Under the pieces are notes generated by a model. The model searched no databases. It had not been told where the DNA came from and saw only the letters and a list, made by a program, of their open reading frames with translations. DNA of 64,000 nt, taken from Arthrobacter nitrophenolicus (lineage in GTDB: Bacteria > Actinomycetota > Actinomycetes > Actinomycetales > Micrococcaceae). The first letter of the stretch is position 1, and each line of letters begins with the position of its first letter. The DNA is taken from NCBI RefSeq assembly GCF_000332815.1, contig NZ_AOFD01000006.1, positions 62,001 through 126,000 on the forward strand, written 5' to 3'. Below, piece after piece: positions 55,161 through 63,775 of this stretch. The position numbers and the translations under genes are program-made.

Positions 55161-56108
55161 GTGAACCAGCCCGCCATCGCGGACCTCCTGCATCCCGTCA
55201 CCTGGCCTGAAGGTTTCAAGGCTGCCGCATCCTTCACCTTCGACGTCGATGCCGAGTCCTGCACCATCGCCCACGACCCCACCAGCACCCGGCGGATGTC
55301 GCTGATGACCCACCAGTCCTACGGGCCCAAGGTGGCGGTGCCGCGGCTCCTGCAGATCCTGGAGCGGCAGGACATCCGGGCCACGTTCTTCATCCCCGGC
55401 TTCACCGCCGAGTCCTACCCGGATGTGGTCCGCGCGATCGTGGACGGCGGGCACGAGGTGGCGCACCACGGATACCTGCACGAGCCGATGCAGGGGATCG
55501 ACGCCGCTACCGAGGCCAGGTACCTTGACCGGGGCCTGGAGGCGCTCGCCAAGGTGGCGGGAATCCGTCCGGTGGGATATCGGGCGCCGTGGTGGGAACT
55601 GAACTGGCACTCACCGGGGCTGCTGGCGGACCGCGGCTTCCTCTACGATTCGAGCCTGCTCGACGGCGATGCCCCCTACCGCATGGCCGTCGCCGCGGAT
55701 GATCCCCGGGACATCGTGGAGATCCCGGTGGACTGGGCCCTGGACGACTGGGAGCAGTACGCCTTCTACCCCGGGGTGACCGGCAGCGGCGTGATTGAAA
55801 GCCCGGCCAAGGTGCTGGAGATGTGGACGCTTGAGGCCGAGGCGCACCATTCCCAGGGCAGCTGCTTCGTCCTGACCAACCACCCGTTCATCTCCGGCCG
55901 GCCGTCCAAGGCCGTTGCGCTGGAGCAGCTGATCGAGCGGGTCAAGGGCATGGAGGGCATGTGGGTGACCACCATGGAGGACATTGCGCTTCACACGAAG
56001 GCAACCATTGACGCGATCCACACACACGGCCGGATCGAGGTGCCCACCTACCCGGGCGCCGGCGCCCGGCTGGAACCCGCGACAGTGCGGGAGGGCGTAC
56101 TCAAGTAG
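55161..56108 (+). CDS. Polysaccharide-deacetylase-fold hydrolase (PuuE-like)
   Basis: This 315-residue NodB-type protein has the metal-binding pattern: ASFTFDVDAES (Asp), the His pair in VAHHGYLHEP, and YRAPWWELNW. The fold is shared by sugar deacetylases and by cofactor-free allantoinase PuuE. The size, the absence of a signal peptide and the position behind an NCS1 permease and PucR regulator favour an amide hydrolase acting on an imported ring compound. The GTG at 55161 has AGGA upstream. Confidence 0.87.
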   Translation: MNQPAIADLLHPVTWPEGFKAAASFTFDVDAESCTIAHDPTSTRRMSLMTHQSYGPKVAVPRLLQILERQDIRATFFIPGFTAESYPDVVRAIVDGGHEVAHHGYLHEPMQGIDAATEARYLDRGLEALAKVAGIRPVGYRAPWWELNWHSPGLLADRGFLYDSSLLDGDAPYRMAVAADDPRDIVEIPVDWALDDWEQYAFYPGVTGSGVIESPAKVLEMWTLEAEAHHSQGSCFVLTNHPFISGRPSKAVALEQLIERVKGMEGMWVTTMEDIALHTKATIDAIHTHGRIEVPTYPGAGARLEPATVREGVLK

Positions 56109-56112
56109 GACC

Positions 56113-56167
56113 GCAGGAAGGTGGGCGGACGACGGCGGGTATGTCCCGGCGTCGTCCGCCTTCCTGC
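56113..56167 (+). terminator. Hairpin of the ACGACGGCGGG family
   Basis: GGCGGACGAC (56124-56133) pairs with GTCGTCCGCC (56151-56160), with flanking GCAGGAAG and CTTCCTGC also complementary. It follows the hydrolase stop by a few bases. Confidence 0.7.
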
Positions 56168-56205
56168 ACCTTCCCGCCGCCCCTGCCCGGTGGGACGATG
56201 TCCCT

Positions 56206-56400
56206 ATGCAAGAGAAACGGATTGACAGCCCGAACGACGCCGGACCGCACCTGCATGCGCACACGGCGCCCACCACGGACCAGGTACGCACTGTGGGCCA
56301 GCGCCGCCGGGAGGCGGAGGAGAAGCTGGAACAGCACCTCGAAGAGGCGCGCCATAAGGACCATCGGCACCAGGACCGGCCGGAAGGGGATCCTCAGTGA
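56206..56400 (+). CDS. Small charged protein, first of a coupled pair
   Basis: A 64-residue, highly charged, His-rich frame (AHTAPTTDQVRTVGQRRREAEEKLEQHLEEARHKDHRHQD) that is probably one helix or disordered. It ends at a TGA that overlaps the GTG start of the next small gene, which supports both being translated. No family recognised. Confidence 0.55.
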   Translation: MQEKRIDSPNDAGPHLHAHTAPTTDQVRTVGQRRREAEEKLEQHLEEARHKDHRHQDRPEGDPQ

Positions 56401-56597
56401 ACGACCAGCCTGAAAGCACGCATGCCGAAACCCCGGAAACCATCGCGGAGGAGATTCGCGACGAAATCCGCCTGGGCCACGTCCAGGACGACGTCAGCCA
56501 CGTGCTGGAGGAGCGTCTGGAGGAGGAAGGCATCGACATGCGTCCCGAGGACGTGGACGAGCTGGCCGAGGACATCGAACGGGATGCCTCAACCTGA
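56397..56597 (+). CDS. Small acidic protein, second of a coupled pair
   Basis: A 66-residue acidic frame (PETIAEEIRDEIRLGHVQDDVSHVLEERLEEEGIDM) that would form amphipathic helices. The GTG start at 56397 lies inside the stop of the previous frame. No family recognised; such pairs are common and uncharacterised in actinobacteria. Confidence 0.6.
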   Translation: MNDQPESTHAETPETIAEEIRDEIRLGHVQDDVSHVLEERLEEEGIDMRPEDVDELAEDIERDAST

Positions 56598-56736
56598 GTA
56601 CGCCCTCCTAGTATTTAAGGGCGGGCACGAAACGGCAGGGAACAACCTGGCTAGTGCGCTGGCCGTGTTGGGCGCATGGCTCCGCGAGGAGTCATACCGG
56701 TGGTCCAGGTGGCCCGCACCCCCGCCCTTTAAACCG

Positions 56737-56774
56737 ATGCGGACGGTGGCGGGATTTCCCGCCGCCGTCCGCAT
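56737..56774. terminator. Strong hairpin before the DUF3100 gene end
   Basis: An 18-bp stem with one wobble position (56737-56754 with 56757-56774), edges ATGCGGAC/GTCCGCAT, between convergent genes. The stem GGACGGTGGCGGGA is a variant of the window's common terminator family. The rest of 56598-56823 shows nothing else. Confidence 0.75.
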
Positions 56775-56823
56775 GCTTTGCCGCCGCCGAAGCGGCGCGC
56801 CATGCCCTACTGCGCGCTGTGCC

Positions 56824-58197
56824 CTACTGCCAGAGCCCCAGCGCAAACTCGGCGATCACCGTGGAGAGCAGGAACGATGCCGTGATGGCCACCAGGCCCA
56901 CGGGGATGATCTTCCAGCCGATGTTCTTCAGCAGCGGGATGTCCTTGCCGAGGGACAGGCCCGCGAGCGTCAGCATCACCGTGGCGATGGACAGGAAATC
57001 AACGGTCTTGACCGCGGCGTTAAGCGGCCCGGCCGCGAAGAACCACGGGCTGGAGATGTACGCGCCGATGGTGGTGATGAACACGATGGCCGAGATTTTC
57101 CGGGTGGCCTTGGCCAGCGCGATGCTGAGCAGCACCAGGCCCAGCATGACGGCGTATCCGGCCACGATATCCAGGCTGAAGCCCTTGGCAGCCACCGAAG
57201 CTGTGCCGATTCCGAGGACCGCCAGCACGGACAGGGACAGCCACAGCGGCAGCCGGATCGCGGCGGAGGATTCGGCGACGCGCTCGCGGAAGCGCCGGTT
57301 CTCCTCCGCCTGCGCGGCCTCGCGGTCCAGGTCCGCGGCGGTGCGTTCCGCCGGTGCGCCGGCGGTCACGGCAGCAGCCTGGCGTGCTTCCTGCTTGCGG
57401 GTCAGCGCCTTGTAGAACTTGTCGGCCAGCGGCAGGGCGATGTAGATGCCCACGTACACGCCCAGCACGGTGGTGATCAGGTTGGACACCGCGGCCATGC
57501 CCAGGATGGCCTCCTGGTCCGCCGGGTAGGCGGCCACGATGCTCGCCGCGGACGCCGCCATCATGGAACCGGAGCCCACGCCGGCGCCCATTGCCAGGGC
57601 CAGCGGATCGAAGATCTTCCAGTTGGCCACGAGGGACGTCAGCAGCGTGATGAACACGGCCCCGAAGAGCGTGCCGAACACGTACATCGCCAGCACGCCG
57701 CGATACTGGTCGGAGTCCGGCCCGTACTTCTCCGACACCATGGCGAAGGACGGCTCACGGTCCAGCGAGAAGGTGGCGCCAACCGTCGCCTTGCCCATCC
57801 GCAGCAGCACGGCCAGGGGAAGGGCCAGCGCGATGGTGCCCAGCAGGTGGCCCACCTCCTGGAGCAGCAGGGCAGGGCCCGCCTTCAGCAGGGTGGGCAG
57901 GCTCGGACCGATATTGAACGCGAGCCGCGCCACCAGCAGCAGCACGGCGACGCCCACCAGGGCAGCCGCGACGCGCTGCAGGTCAAGGCCCAGCGGCTTG
58001 AACTTCTGCACCGAGACCAGCAGACCCAGGATGAGGCCCCACACCATGGGGAAAATGATGATGGCGCCGATGCCCACGTCGATCTTTGCCTGGCCGATGA
58101 ACTGGACGGCGAGGGCGATCACGAACGCCAGGGCGGCAATCGGGACCGTCAGCTTGGTACCGGCCTTGTCAATCCTGGCCGCTTTGGTGGTGCTCAT
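56824..58197 (-). CDS. DUF3100-family membrane protein, predicted transporter
   Basis: This 457-residue protein has about 11 membrane helices and a charged cytoplasmic loop near 275-315. The match is to DUF3100 (GAIIIFPMVWGLILGLLVS at the start, MGAGVGSGSMMAASAASIVAAYP in the middle, where a Gly/Ser-rich stretch breaks a helix as in many carriers). Function is not established. Its start overlaps the M20 hydrolase stop by four bases, so the two are coupled; the likely job is uptake of what the hydrolase cleaves. Confidence 0.85.
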   Translation of the reverse strand: MSTTKAARIDKAGTKLTVPIAALAFVIALAVQFIGQAKIDVGIGAIIIFPMVWGLILGLLVSVQKFKPLGLDLQRVAAALVGVAVLLLVARLAFNIGPSLPTLLKAGPALLLQEVGHLLGTIALALPLAVLLRMGKATVGATFSLDREPSFAMVSEKYGPDSDQYRGVLAMYVFGTLFGAVFITLLTSLVANWKIFDPLALAMGAGVGSGSMMAASAASIVAAYPADQEAILGMAAVSNLITTVLGVYVGIYIALPLADKFYKALTRKQEARQAAAVTAGAPAERTAADLDREAAQAEENRRFRERVAESSAAIRLPLWLSLSVLAVLGIGTASVAAKGFSLDIVAGYAVMLGLVLLSIALAKATRKISAIVFITTIGAYISSPWFFAAGPLNAAVKTVDFLSIATVMLTLAGLSLGKDIPLLKNIGWKIIPVGLVAITASFLLSTVIAEFALGLWQ

Positions 58198-59420
58198 GAT
58201 GTGCCTTCCTGGGTGAAAGAACGACGGCGGTACGCCGCTTGGGTGAAGCGTTCACGTTGGGTGGGGGTTGAGGCGGCTCCGGCGACCGTCCAGGCCAGCG
58301 CGGTGGCTGCCTCGAACATCACGCCGTATGCCTCGGGGGTGTCTGCAAGCGCGGCAAACGCATGCGAATGGATGGGCACGTCCGCACCGGGAATGCTCAG
58401 CCAGGGGTGCAAGGAGGGGATGACCTGGGAGATGTTGCCCATGTCCGTGGATCCGCCGCCCAGTCCAGCCGACGGCGAGGTGTCTTTGCCAAACGAGGCC
58501 ATTGCGCCGGTCCAGTGCGCCGCCAAGTCGTCGTCCTGCAGCAGCGGCTCGTAGAGCGGCTCGGTATCCTCGAAGACCAGCGTGGTGCCGGTGGCCAGCG
58601 CGGCGCCCTCGAAGCAGCGGCGGACGCGCTCCAGCAGGGCCCGGAACTCCGGCAGGGTGAAAGCCCGGCACTCAAACTCCACCACGGCCCGTTCGGGGAT
58701 GATGTTGGTGACGTGCCCGGCTTCGGCAACGTAGCAGGCAATCCGGTGGTCACCGGGGATCTGCTGGCGGAGCAGGCCGATGGCCACCTGGCTCAGCACG
58801 GCGGCATCCGCGGCGTTCACACCCAGGTGCGGGGCCGCCGCGGCATGGGCAGCCTTGCCGGTGAACGTCGCCTTGTACCGGCCAACCGCCTGCGCGCTGG
58901 TGCCGGCCGGGTTGTAGGTGACCCCGTCCTGGACGGGGTGGACCATCAAAGCCAGCCCGACGCCGTCGAACACCCCGCGTTCCAGCATCAGCGCTTTGCC
59001 GCCGCCGTGTTCCTCGGCGGGCGTGCCGATGGCCTTCAGCGTGATGCCGAGTTCATCCACGAACGGCCGCAGCGCAAGGGCTGCGCCCACCGACGCGCCG
59101 GCAATCAGGTTGTGCCCGCAGGCATGCCCGATGTTCGGCAGTGCGTCGTACTCCACGCACAGCGCCACGATGAGGCCGCCGGTCCCGGCGCTCGCCGTGA
59201 AGGCCGTGGGCAGCCCGCCGGTGCCGCGTTCCACCTCGAAGCCGCCCTCTTCCAGGAGGGAGGCGATGGCAGCGGAGGAGCGGACCTCCTCGAACGAGAT
59301 TTCCTTCAGCGCGTGGATTTCCCTCGCCACCGCCTGCACCCGCGGTTTCCAGCGTTCGACGCCGTCCGCCAGGGCGGTCCGCAGGGCGCCCAGTGCGGGG
59401 GTTGTGTCAGTCAGTTCCAT
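58194..59420 (-). CDS. M20-family amidohydrolase (AbgB/IAA-amino-acid-hydrolase-like)
   Basis: This 408-residue protein has the M20 metal site: VEYDALPNIGHACGHN (Asp and His ligands), EEHGGGKALML (catalytic Glu) and a His in PHLGVNAADA, with C-terminal LGGGSTDMGNIS. The group cleaves N-acyl or amide-linked amino acids, such as p-aminobenzoyl-glutamate, giving acid and amino acid. It stands between an aldehyde dehydrogenase (30 bases) and the DUF3100 carrier (four-base overlap) in one operon. Confidence 0.9.
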   Translation of the reverse strand: MELTDTTPALGALRTALADGVERWKPRVQAVAREIHALKEISFEEVRSSAAIASLLEEGGFEVERGTGGLPTAFTASAGTGGLIVALCVEYDALPNIGHACGHNLIAGASVGAALALRPFVDELGITLKAIGTPAEEHGGGKALMLERGVFDGVGLALMVHPVQDGVTYNPAGTSAQAVGRYKATFTGKAAHAAAAPHLGVNAADAAVLSQVAIGLLRQQIPGDHRIACYVAEAGHVTNIIPERAVVEFECRAFTLPEFRALLERVRRCFEGAALATGTTLVFEDTEPLYEPLLQDDDLAAHWTGAMASFGKDTSPSAGLGGGSTDMGNISQVIPSLHPWLSIPGADVPIHSHAFAALADTPEAYGVMFEAATALAWTVAGAASTPTQRERFTQAAYRRRSFTQEGTS

Positions 59421-59450
59421 AAAAGCGCCTGCCTGTTCTGTTCGGGGGCT

Positions 59451-60998
59451 CTAGTAGGACAGCGACGGGAACGGGGAACCTGCCGCGCGGGTGGGCACCC
59501 AGATGGCCTTGGTCTGGGTGTATTCATCCAGCACGCCGGGCCCGGAGGAGCGGCCGTGGCCGGAATCGCCGAAGCCGCCGAACGGGACCGCCACGTGGAT
59601 GGTCTTGTACGAGTTGATCCAGAACGTGCCGGCCTTTACCTCGCGGGCCACGTGGTGGGCGCGGGAAACGTCTGAGGTCCATACCGCGCCGGCAAGGCCG
59701 AAATTGGTGTTGTTGGCCCGGGCGATCGCCTCGGCTTCGGTGTCGAAGGCGTCCGCCCCCACCACGGGACCGAACACCTCAGTGGTTTCGAGCCGGTTCG
59801 CGGGCGTCACGCCGTCCAGCAGCGTGGGCATCACCCAGTGCCCGCCGGCCAGACCGGACCCGGCCAGCTCCTTCGGCAGCGTCGCCCCGGTGACCCGGCG
59901 GCCGCCGTCCGTCATTCCTGCCTGGATGAGCGAGGTGACGGTGGCGAACTGCTGGGCGGTGATGATGGGTCCCACCTCGGTGTCGGCGTGGAGCGGGTCG
60001 CCCACGCGCAGCCGGGCTGCCTTGGCGGCCACCATGTCGACGAACTGGGCGTGCACGCTCCGCTCCACCAGCAGGCGCGACCCCGCCACGCAGGACTGCC
60101 CCGCCCCGGAGAAGATGGCCGAGATGGCACCGTCGGCCGCCCGGTCCAGGTCCGCGTCTGCGAAGACGATGTTGGCGCTCTTGCCGCCGAGTTCCAGCAG
60201 TGCGGGGATCCCTGCCTGTGCGGCGGCGACCGCCACGCGGCGTCCTGTGGGAACGGAGCCGATGAAGCTGACCTTGCCCACACGCCGGTCCGTGGTCAGG
60301 GTTGCGCCCACCGTATGGCCAAGCCCGGCCGCAACGTTGAATACACCGGCGGGCAGACCGGCGCCGTGCGCGATCTGGGCGAGCCGGACAGAGGAGGCAG
60401 GGGTGAATTCGCTGGGCTTGATGATGACCGCGTTGCCGGCGGCCAGCGGCGCGGCGGAGTTCCACCCGGCCGTGAACATCGGGGCGTTCCACGGTGTGAT
60501 GGCAACGACGACGCCCCACGGCACCCGCTCCGTGTAGGTGTGCCAGTTGCCGGGGACGGGGATGGTCTGGCCGGTGAGCTTGTCCGCCCAGCCCGAGTAG
60601 TAGCCGAACATTTCGGCGACCTTCGCTGCTTCCACGCGGGCGTCGCGGATGGGTTTGCCGGTGGTGGCCGATTCCAGGATGGCCAGTTCCTCCGCGTGGT
60701 CCTCGACGGCGCGGCTGACATTGCGCAGGATGGCCGCCCGCTCGAAGCCGCTCATCGCGCCCCAGGTGGCGGCGCCCGCCGTCGCGCTTTCCAGGATGGC
60801 TTCGGCGCCCTCGGCGCCGGCATCCGCGAAGGTGGCGAAGGCTTCGCCGGTAGCTGCGGCGGTGAGGGTGATGTTGTCGCCGCTGCCAGCCAGGACCCGG
60901 CCGTCGACGAATGAACCGAGGCCGGCGGGGAACGCGGCGTCCAGGACCGCCTTGGCGGTGGCTGCCGAGGACGACGTGGGTGCTGTGGTGATGGTCAA
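59451..60998 (-). CDS. NAD(P)-dependent aldehyde dehydrogenase
   Basis: This 515-residue enzyme has VVAITPWNAPMF, the general base Glu in LLELGGKSANIVF, and the nucleophile Cys in GAGQSCVAGSRLLVE; the C-terminal PFGGFGDSGHGRS-like segment is complete. It resembles dehydrogenases for aromatic and semialdehyde substrates. It lies in the RpiR-led operon between a 3-hydroxyacid dehydrogenase and an M20 hydrolase, so it probably oxidises an aldehyde formed in that pathway. Confidence 0.92.
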   Translation of the reverse strand: MTITTAPTSSSAATAKAVLDAAFPAGLGSFVDGRVLAGSGDNITLTAAATGEAFATFADAGAEGAEAILESATAGAATWGAMSGFERAAILRNVSRAVEDHAEELAILESATTGKPIRDARVEAAKVAEMFGYYSGWADKLTGQTIPVPGNWHTYTERVPWGVVVAITPWNAPMFTAGWNSAAPLAAGNAVIIKPSEFTPASSVRLAQIAHGAGLPAGVFNVAAGLGHTVGATLTTDRRVGKVSFIGSVPTGRRVAVAAAQAGIPALLELGGKSANIVFADADLDRAADGAISAIFSGAGQSCVAGSRLLVERSVHAQFVDMVAAKAARLRVGDPLHADTEVGPIITAQQFATVTSLIQAGMTDGGRRVTGATLPKELAGSGLAGGHWVMPTLLDGVTPANRLETTEVFGPVVGADAFDTEAEAIARANNTNFGLAGAVWTSDVSRAHHVAREVKAGTFWINSYKTIHVAVPFGGFGDSGHGRSSGPGVLDEYTQTKAIWVPTRAAGSPFPSLSY

Positions 60999-61030
60999 GA
61001 TGGGGGTTCCTTAGGTGGTGTGCGCCTAGG

Positions 61031-61942
61031 TCAGGCGGCGGGGGGTGGTGTCCGGGGCCCCGCGGGCGTGACGGCAGGGGCAACGGTGCGGGCGATTTCG
61101 GTGAAGTCGGCGCGCGGGCCGAGGATGGCCAGGGCTTCCTGCCATTGGTTGGCGACGGCGGCCAGCAGCGACGGTGTTTCGCCGATCTGCGCGGCGACGT
61201 CCACCGCGAGGGCCGCGTCCCGGGCCATCAGGCCCATCGAGAAGCCGGAATCATGGGTGCCGGTGAGGACCCAGTTGGGGTACATGGCGGCGGAGACCTT
61301 GCTGCCGCCGGAGGCTTCGCTGATGCTGGCCGCGGCTTTGACCGGATCGATGCCGTAGGCCTTGGCCACGCCCAGGGCCTCACCCACGGAGACCAGGTTG
61401 GCCGCCGCCAGGACGTTGTTAAGGAGTTTGACCACGTTGCCGCTGCCAGGGCCGCCGATGTGGCTGTACTTGCCGCCGGTGAGGGCGAGCAGGACCGGTT
61501 CCGCGGCGGTGAGCGCAGCGTCGGTGGCCCCGACGAAGGCGCTCAGGGATCCGGTGGCCGCGCCGTCCCGGCCGCCCGACACGGGGGCGTCAACGAAGGC
61601 CGCCCCCTGTGCCTCGGCGAGTTCTGCCATCTTCTTGCTGGTGCCGGGTTCGGAGGTGGTGGTGTCCACGATGGCCATGGTTCCGGGTGCCGCCAGGAGC
61701 TGCGGAACGGTGGTTTCCACCATGCTGGCAGCGGGGAGGGAGAGCACCGCGTAGGGGGTTCCGGCCACGTCACCGAGGTTGGCGGTGGTGGCGATGCCGG
61801 CTGCTTCCGCTGCGGCGCGGGCGGCGTCGAAGGGATCGAACCCGGTGACCTCCCAGCCTGCCTTGTGCAGGGTCGAGGCCATCGCTCCGCCCATGGCGCC
61901 GAGGCCGATGACGGCGATCCGCCGGGTGTTCGAGTGGTTCAT
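61031..61942 (-). CDS. NAD(P)-dependent 3-hydroxyacid dehydrogenase (3-hydroxyisobutyrate type)
   Basis: This 303-residue protein has the beta-hydroxyacid dehydrogenase pattern: IAVIGLGAMGGAMASTLHKAGW, substrate motif FVDAPVSGGRDGAATGSLSAFV, and the catalytic Lys in GSGNVVKLLNNVL. It interconverts a 3-hydroxyacid and its semialdehyde or 2-hydroxy-3-oxopropionate with glycerate. AGGAG seven bases before the ATG at 61942 fixes the start; a longer frame from 62206 lies in the regulator gene. Second gene of the RpiR-led operon. Confidence 0.92.
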   Translation of the reverse strand: MNHSNTRRIAVIGLGAMGGAMASTLHKAGWEVTGFDPFDAARAAAEAAGIATTANLGDVAGTPYAVLSLPAASMVETTVPQLLAAPGTMAIVDTTTSEPGTSKKMAELAEAQGAAFVDAPVSGGRDGAATGSLSAFVGATDAALTAAEPVLLALTGGKYSHIGGPGSGNVVKLLNNVLAAANLVSVGEALGVAKAYGIDPVKAAASISEASGGSKVSAAMYPNWVLTGTHDSGFSMGLMARDAALAVDVAAQIGETPSLLAAVANQWQEALAILGPRADFTEIARTVAPAVTPAGPRTPPPAA

Positions 61943-61973
61943 GAAGGTACTCCTGGAAGTCTTGGTAGCGGTG

Positions 61974-62930
61974 TCAGTCGAGGTAGATGTCAAGGTCTTT
62001 CCACAGCTGCTGGGTGCGCCGGATGGCTGCGCGGCTCCGCTCCGGATGCGCCGCCTCCATCCCGGCGAGCAGGCCGTAGACCAGGGAGTTCGCGGCGGTG
62101 ACGGACTGGAAGAAGGAGATCCCTTCGGAAGCGACCACCAGGAGGTGGTCCGCCGCCGCCGCCAGCCGGCCGCGGCGCATGTCGCTGATGGCGATGACCG
62201 TGGCACCGGCCTGCTTGGCGGCTTCGGCGGCCAGGATGATCTGCTTGACGGAGCGCCACATGTTGATGACCACCAGCACGTCGCCCTTGCCCAGCGTGTT
62301 GGTGCTGGACGCCAGGTGCACGCCGCCGCGGTTTTCGAGGGAGATGGGGTAGCCCATGGTGGCGCCGAGGTGGGCCATCACGCTGGCGGGGCCGGCAAAC
62401 GAGCCAATTCCGACGACGGTGATGGACCGGGCGGCGGCCATCGCCGCAATGGCGGCCTCGGCGTCGCCCGCGGTATTGGAGTCGAGCGTCAGGCGGAGGT
62501 TTTCGATGTCGTGGTTCAGGGCATCATGGAGCGGGCTGCGGTGCTCGCCGTGTTCGGTGAGCGTGTCCTCGGTGGAGATCATCACCAGGTACCGGGAACG
62601 CAGCTCCCGCTGCAAGTCCGGCCAGCCGCGGTAGCCCAGGTGCTGGGCGGCCCGGACCACGGTGGAGCTGTTGACGTCCGCGCGCTTCGCGATCTCGGCG
62701 ATGTCAGCGTACGAGGAGAGCTGGGGATTGCGGGCGATCACCTCCACCACCCGGCTTTGGGATTTGGTCAGCGGAACGTCCGGAAGCGCGTCGCCAAGCC
62801 AGGCCTGGGAGCTGTCGCCGGAACCGGAAGTTCCTGCGTCGGCTTCGGCGGCTTCCACTGCTGCGGCATTCGAGTTCAAGGACAGAACCTGTTTCTTGTA
62901 ACGCAGATCACTCTGCAAGCTGAATTGCAT
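61974..62930 (-). CDS. RpiR-family transcriptional regulator
   Basis: This 318-residue protein has an N-terminal RpiR helix-turn-helix (LTKSQSRVVEVIARNPQLSS, AEIAKRADVNSSTVVRAAQHLG) and a SIS domain (ITVVGIGSFAGPA, NMWRSVKQI, VIAISDMRRG) that senses phosphosugars or other small metabolites. The first 55 residues are extra and unlike the family. It heads a five-gene operon with short gaps (31, 32, 30 bases, then overlap), which it probably controls. GCAAT-4-ATTGC at 62943-62956 lies directly upstream. Confidence 0.92.
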   Translation of the reverse strand: MQFSLQSDLRYKKQVLSLNSNAAAVEAAEADAGTSGSGDSSQAWLGDALPDVPLTKSQSRVVEVIARNPQLSSYADIAEIAKRADVNSSTVVRAAQHLGYRGWPDLQRELRSRYLVMISTEDTLTEHGEHRSPLHDALNHDIENLRLTLDSNTAGDAEAAIAAMAAARSITVVGIGSFAGPASVMAHLGATMGYPISLENRGGVHLASSTNTLGKGDVLVVINMWRSVKQIILAAEAAKQAGATVIAISDMRRGRLAAAADHLLVVASEGISFFQSVTAANSLVYGLLAGMEAAHPERSRAAIRRTQQLWKDLDIYLD

Positions 62931-62942
62931 TAAATGTACTCT

Positions 62943-62956
62943 GCAATTCTTATTGC
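62943..62956. promoter_or_regulatory. Inverted repeat upstream of the RpiR operon
   Basis: GCAAT and ATTGC flank TCTT, 13 bases upstream of the regulator start, in an AT-rich leader. A candidate autoregulatory site. Confidence 0.4.
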
Positions 62957-63027
62957 GGCTAGTGGTATTGGTTTCGGCGTTGTAAAACTTCGTTGTGGGA
63001 AGCGTCCGGCAGCGGGACCATGGACGT

Positions 63028-63666
63028 ATGGATGCTCAAACTCCAAAGGCCTGGGACCTGAGCCTTCCCCAGGCGTTCCTTCTCTTGGCTACCAACGACA
63101 CCGACGGTGAGCCCGAGGTGCCGCAGCCCGTCCTCCAGGCCGGCGTGGCCGGGGCGATCCTGGCCGAGCTCGAACTGCTCGGCGCCATCGAACTGCGGGG
63201 CAAGCACGTCTGGACCACCGGCGTGGACGTGGACTCCGACTACCGGGAGCAGTTGGAACTCATCCGCCACAAGGCACGGCCGCACACGCCCAAGCGCTGG
63301 GTGTCCATCCTGGAGAGCCGTGCCGAGGTGCACCGGATCTATGAGGGTATGGCCGTGCGCGGCATCGTGGACCACGTGGGCGAAAAGCACCTTGGCCTGT
63401 TCCGCACCACCCGGTACCCGGAGAAGGACCACGCCCCGGAGGCGGCTTTGCTCAAAAACATCAGCGAGGCCCTGCACGGCGGCGGGGCCGATGCCCGCAC
63501 CAACGCCCTGACTGCACTGGCATCAGTGACCGGGCTCCTGGACAGGCTGTTCCCGGACGCCGATCGCAGCCGGGCCAGGGAACTGGCCGCCGATCATTGG
63601 CCCTCCCATGCCGTAGCTGAGGAAATCCGCATGATCAGGGTGGTGGAAGCGGAAGCCGCAAGCTAG
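63028..63666 (+). CDS. GPP34 (GOLPH3/VPS74) family protein, copy 2
   Basis: This 212-residue paralogue of 42898-43647 shares LSLPQAFLLLATND, AGAILAELELLGAIELRGKHV, IRHKARPHTPKRWVSILESRAEV and RYPEKDHAPEAALL. It lacks the Ala/Pro-rich insertion of copy 1 and goes straight to the C-terminal helices. The two copies also have matching leaders (an ACCATGG before the start), suggesting duplication of the whole gene. Membrane-lipid binding is assumed by family only. Confidence 0.86.
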   Translation: MDAQTPKAWDLSLPQAFLLLATNDTDGEPEVPQPVLQAGVAGAILAELELLGAIELRGKHVWTTGVDVDSDYREQLELIRHKARPHTPKRWVSILESRAEVHRIYEGMAVRGIVDHVGEKHLGLFRTTRYPEKDHAPEAALLKNISEALHGGGADARTNALTALASVTGLLDRLFPDADRSRARELAADHWPSHAVAEEIRMIRVVEAEAAS

Positions 63667-63689
63667 GGGCTGACGGATTTCCCCAAAGC

Positions 63690-63733
63690 AAAGGCGGACG
63701 GCGGCGGAAGATTTCCGCGGCCGTCCGCCTTTT
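63690..63733. terminator. Bidirectional terminator
   Basis: A 20-bp stem with one mismatch (AAAGGCGGACGG... with ...CCGTCCGCCTTT) followed by a T run, between the convergent GPP34 and stress-protein genes. Its GGACGGCGGCGG stem is a variant of the common family. Confidence 0.85.
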
Positions 63734-63775
63734 ACGTGTAGCTAAGGCTCTGGCCCCAAATGTGGGGCACCGTGC

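Noticed and set aside
56422-58554. 710-codon plus-strand frame over the DUF3100 gene
   Set aside because: It is composed of Arg/Gln/His-rich low-complexity sequence antisense to a clear membrane protein; a shadow frame.
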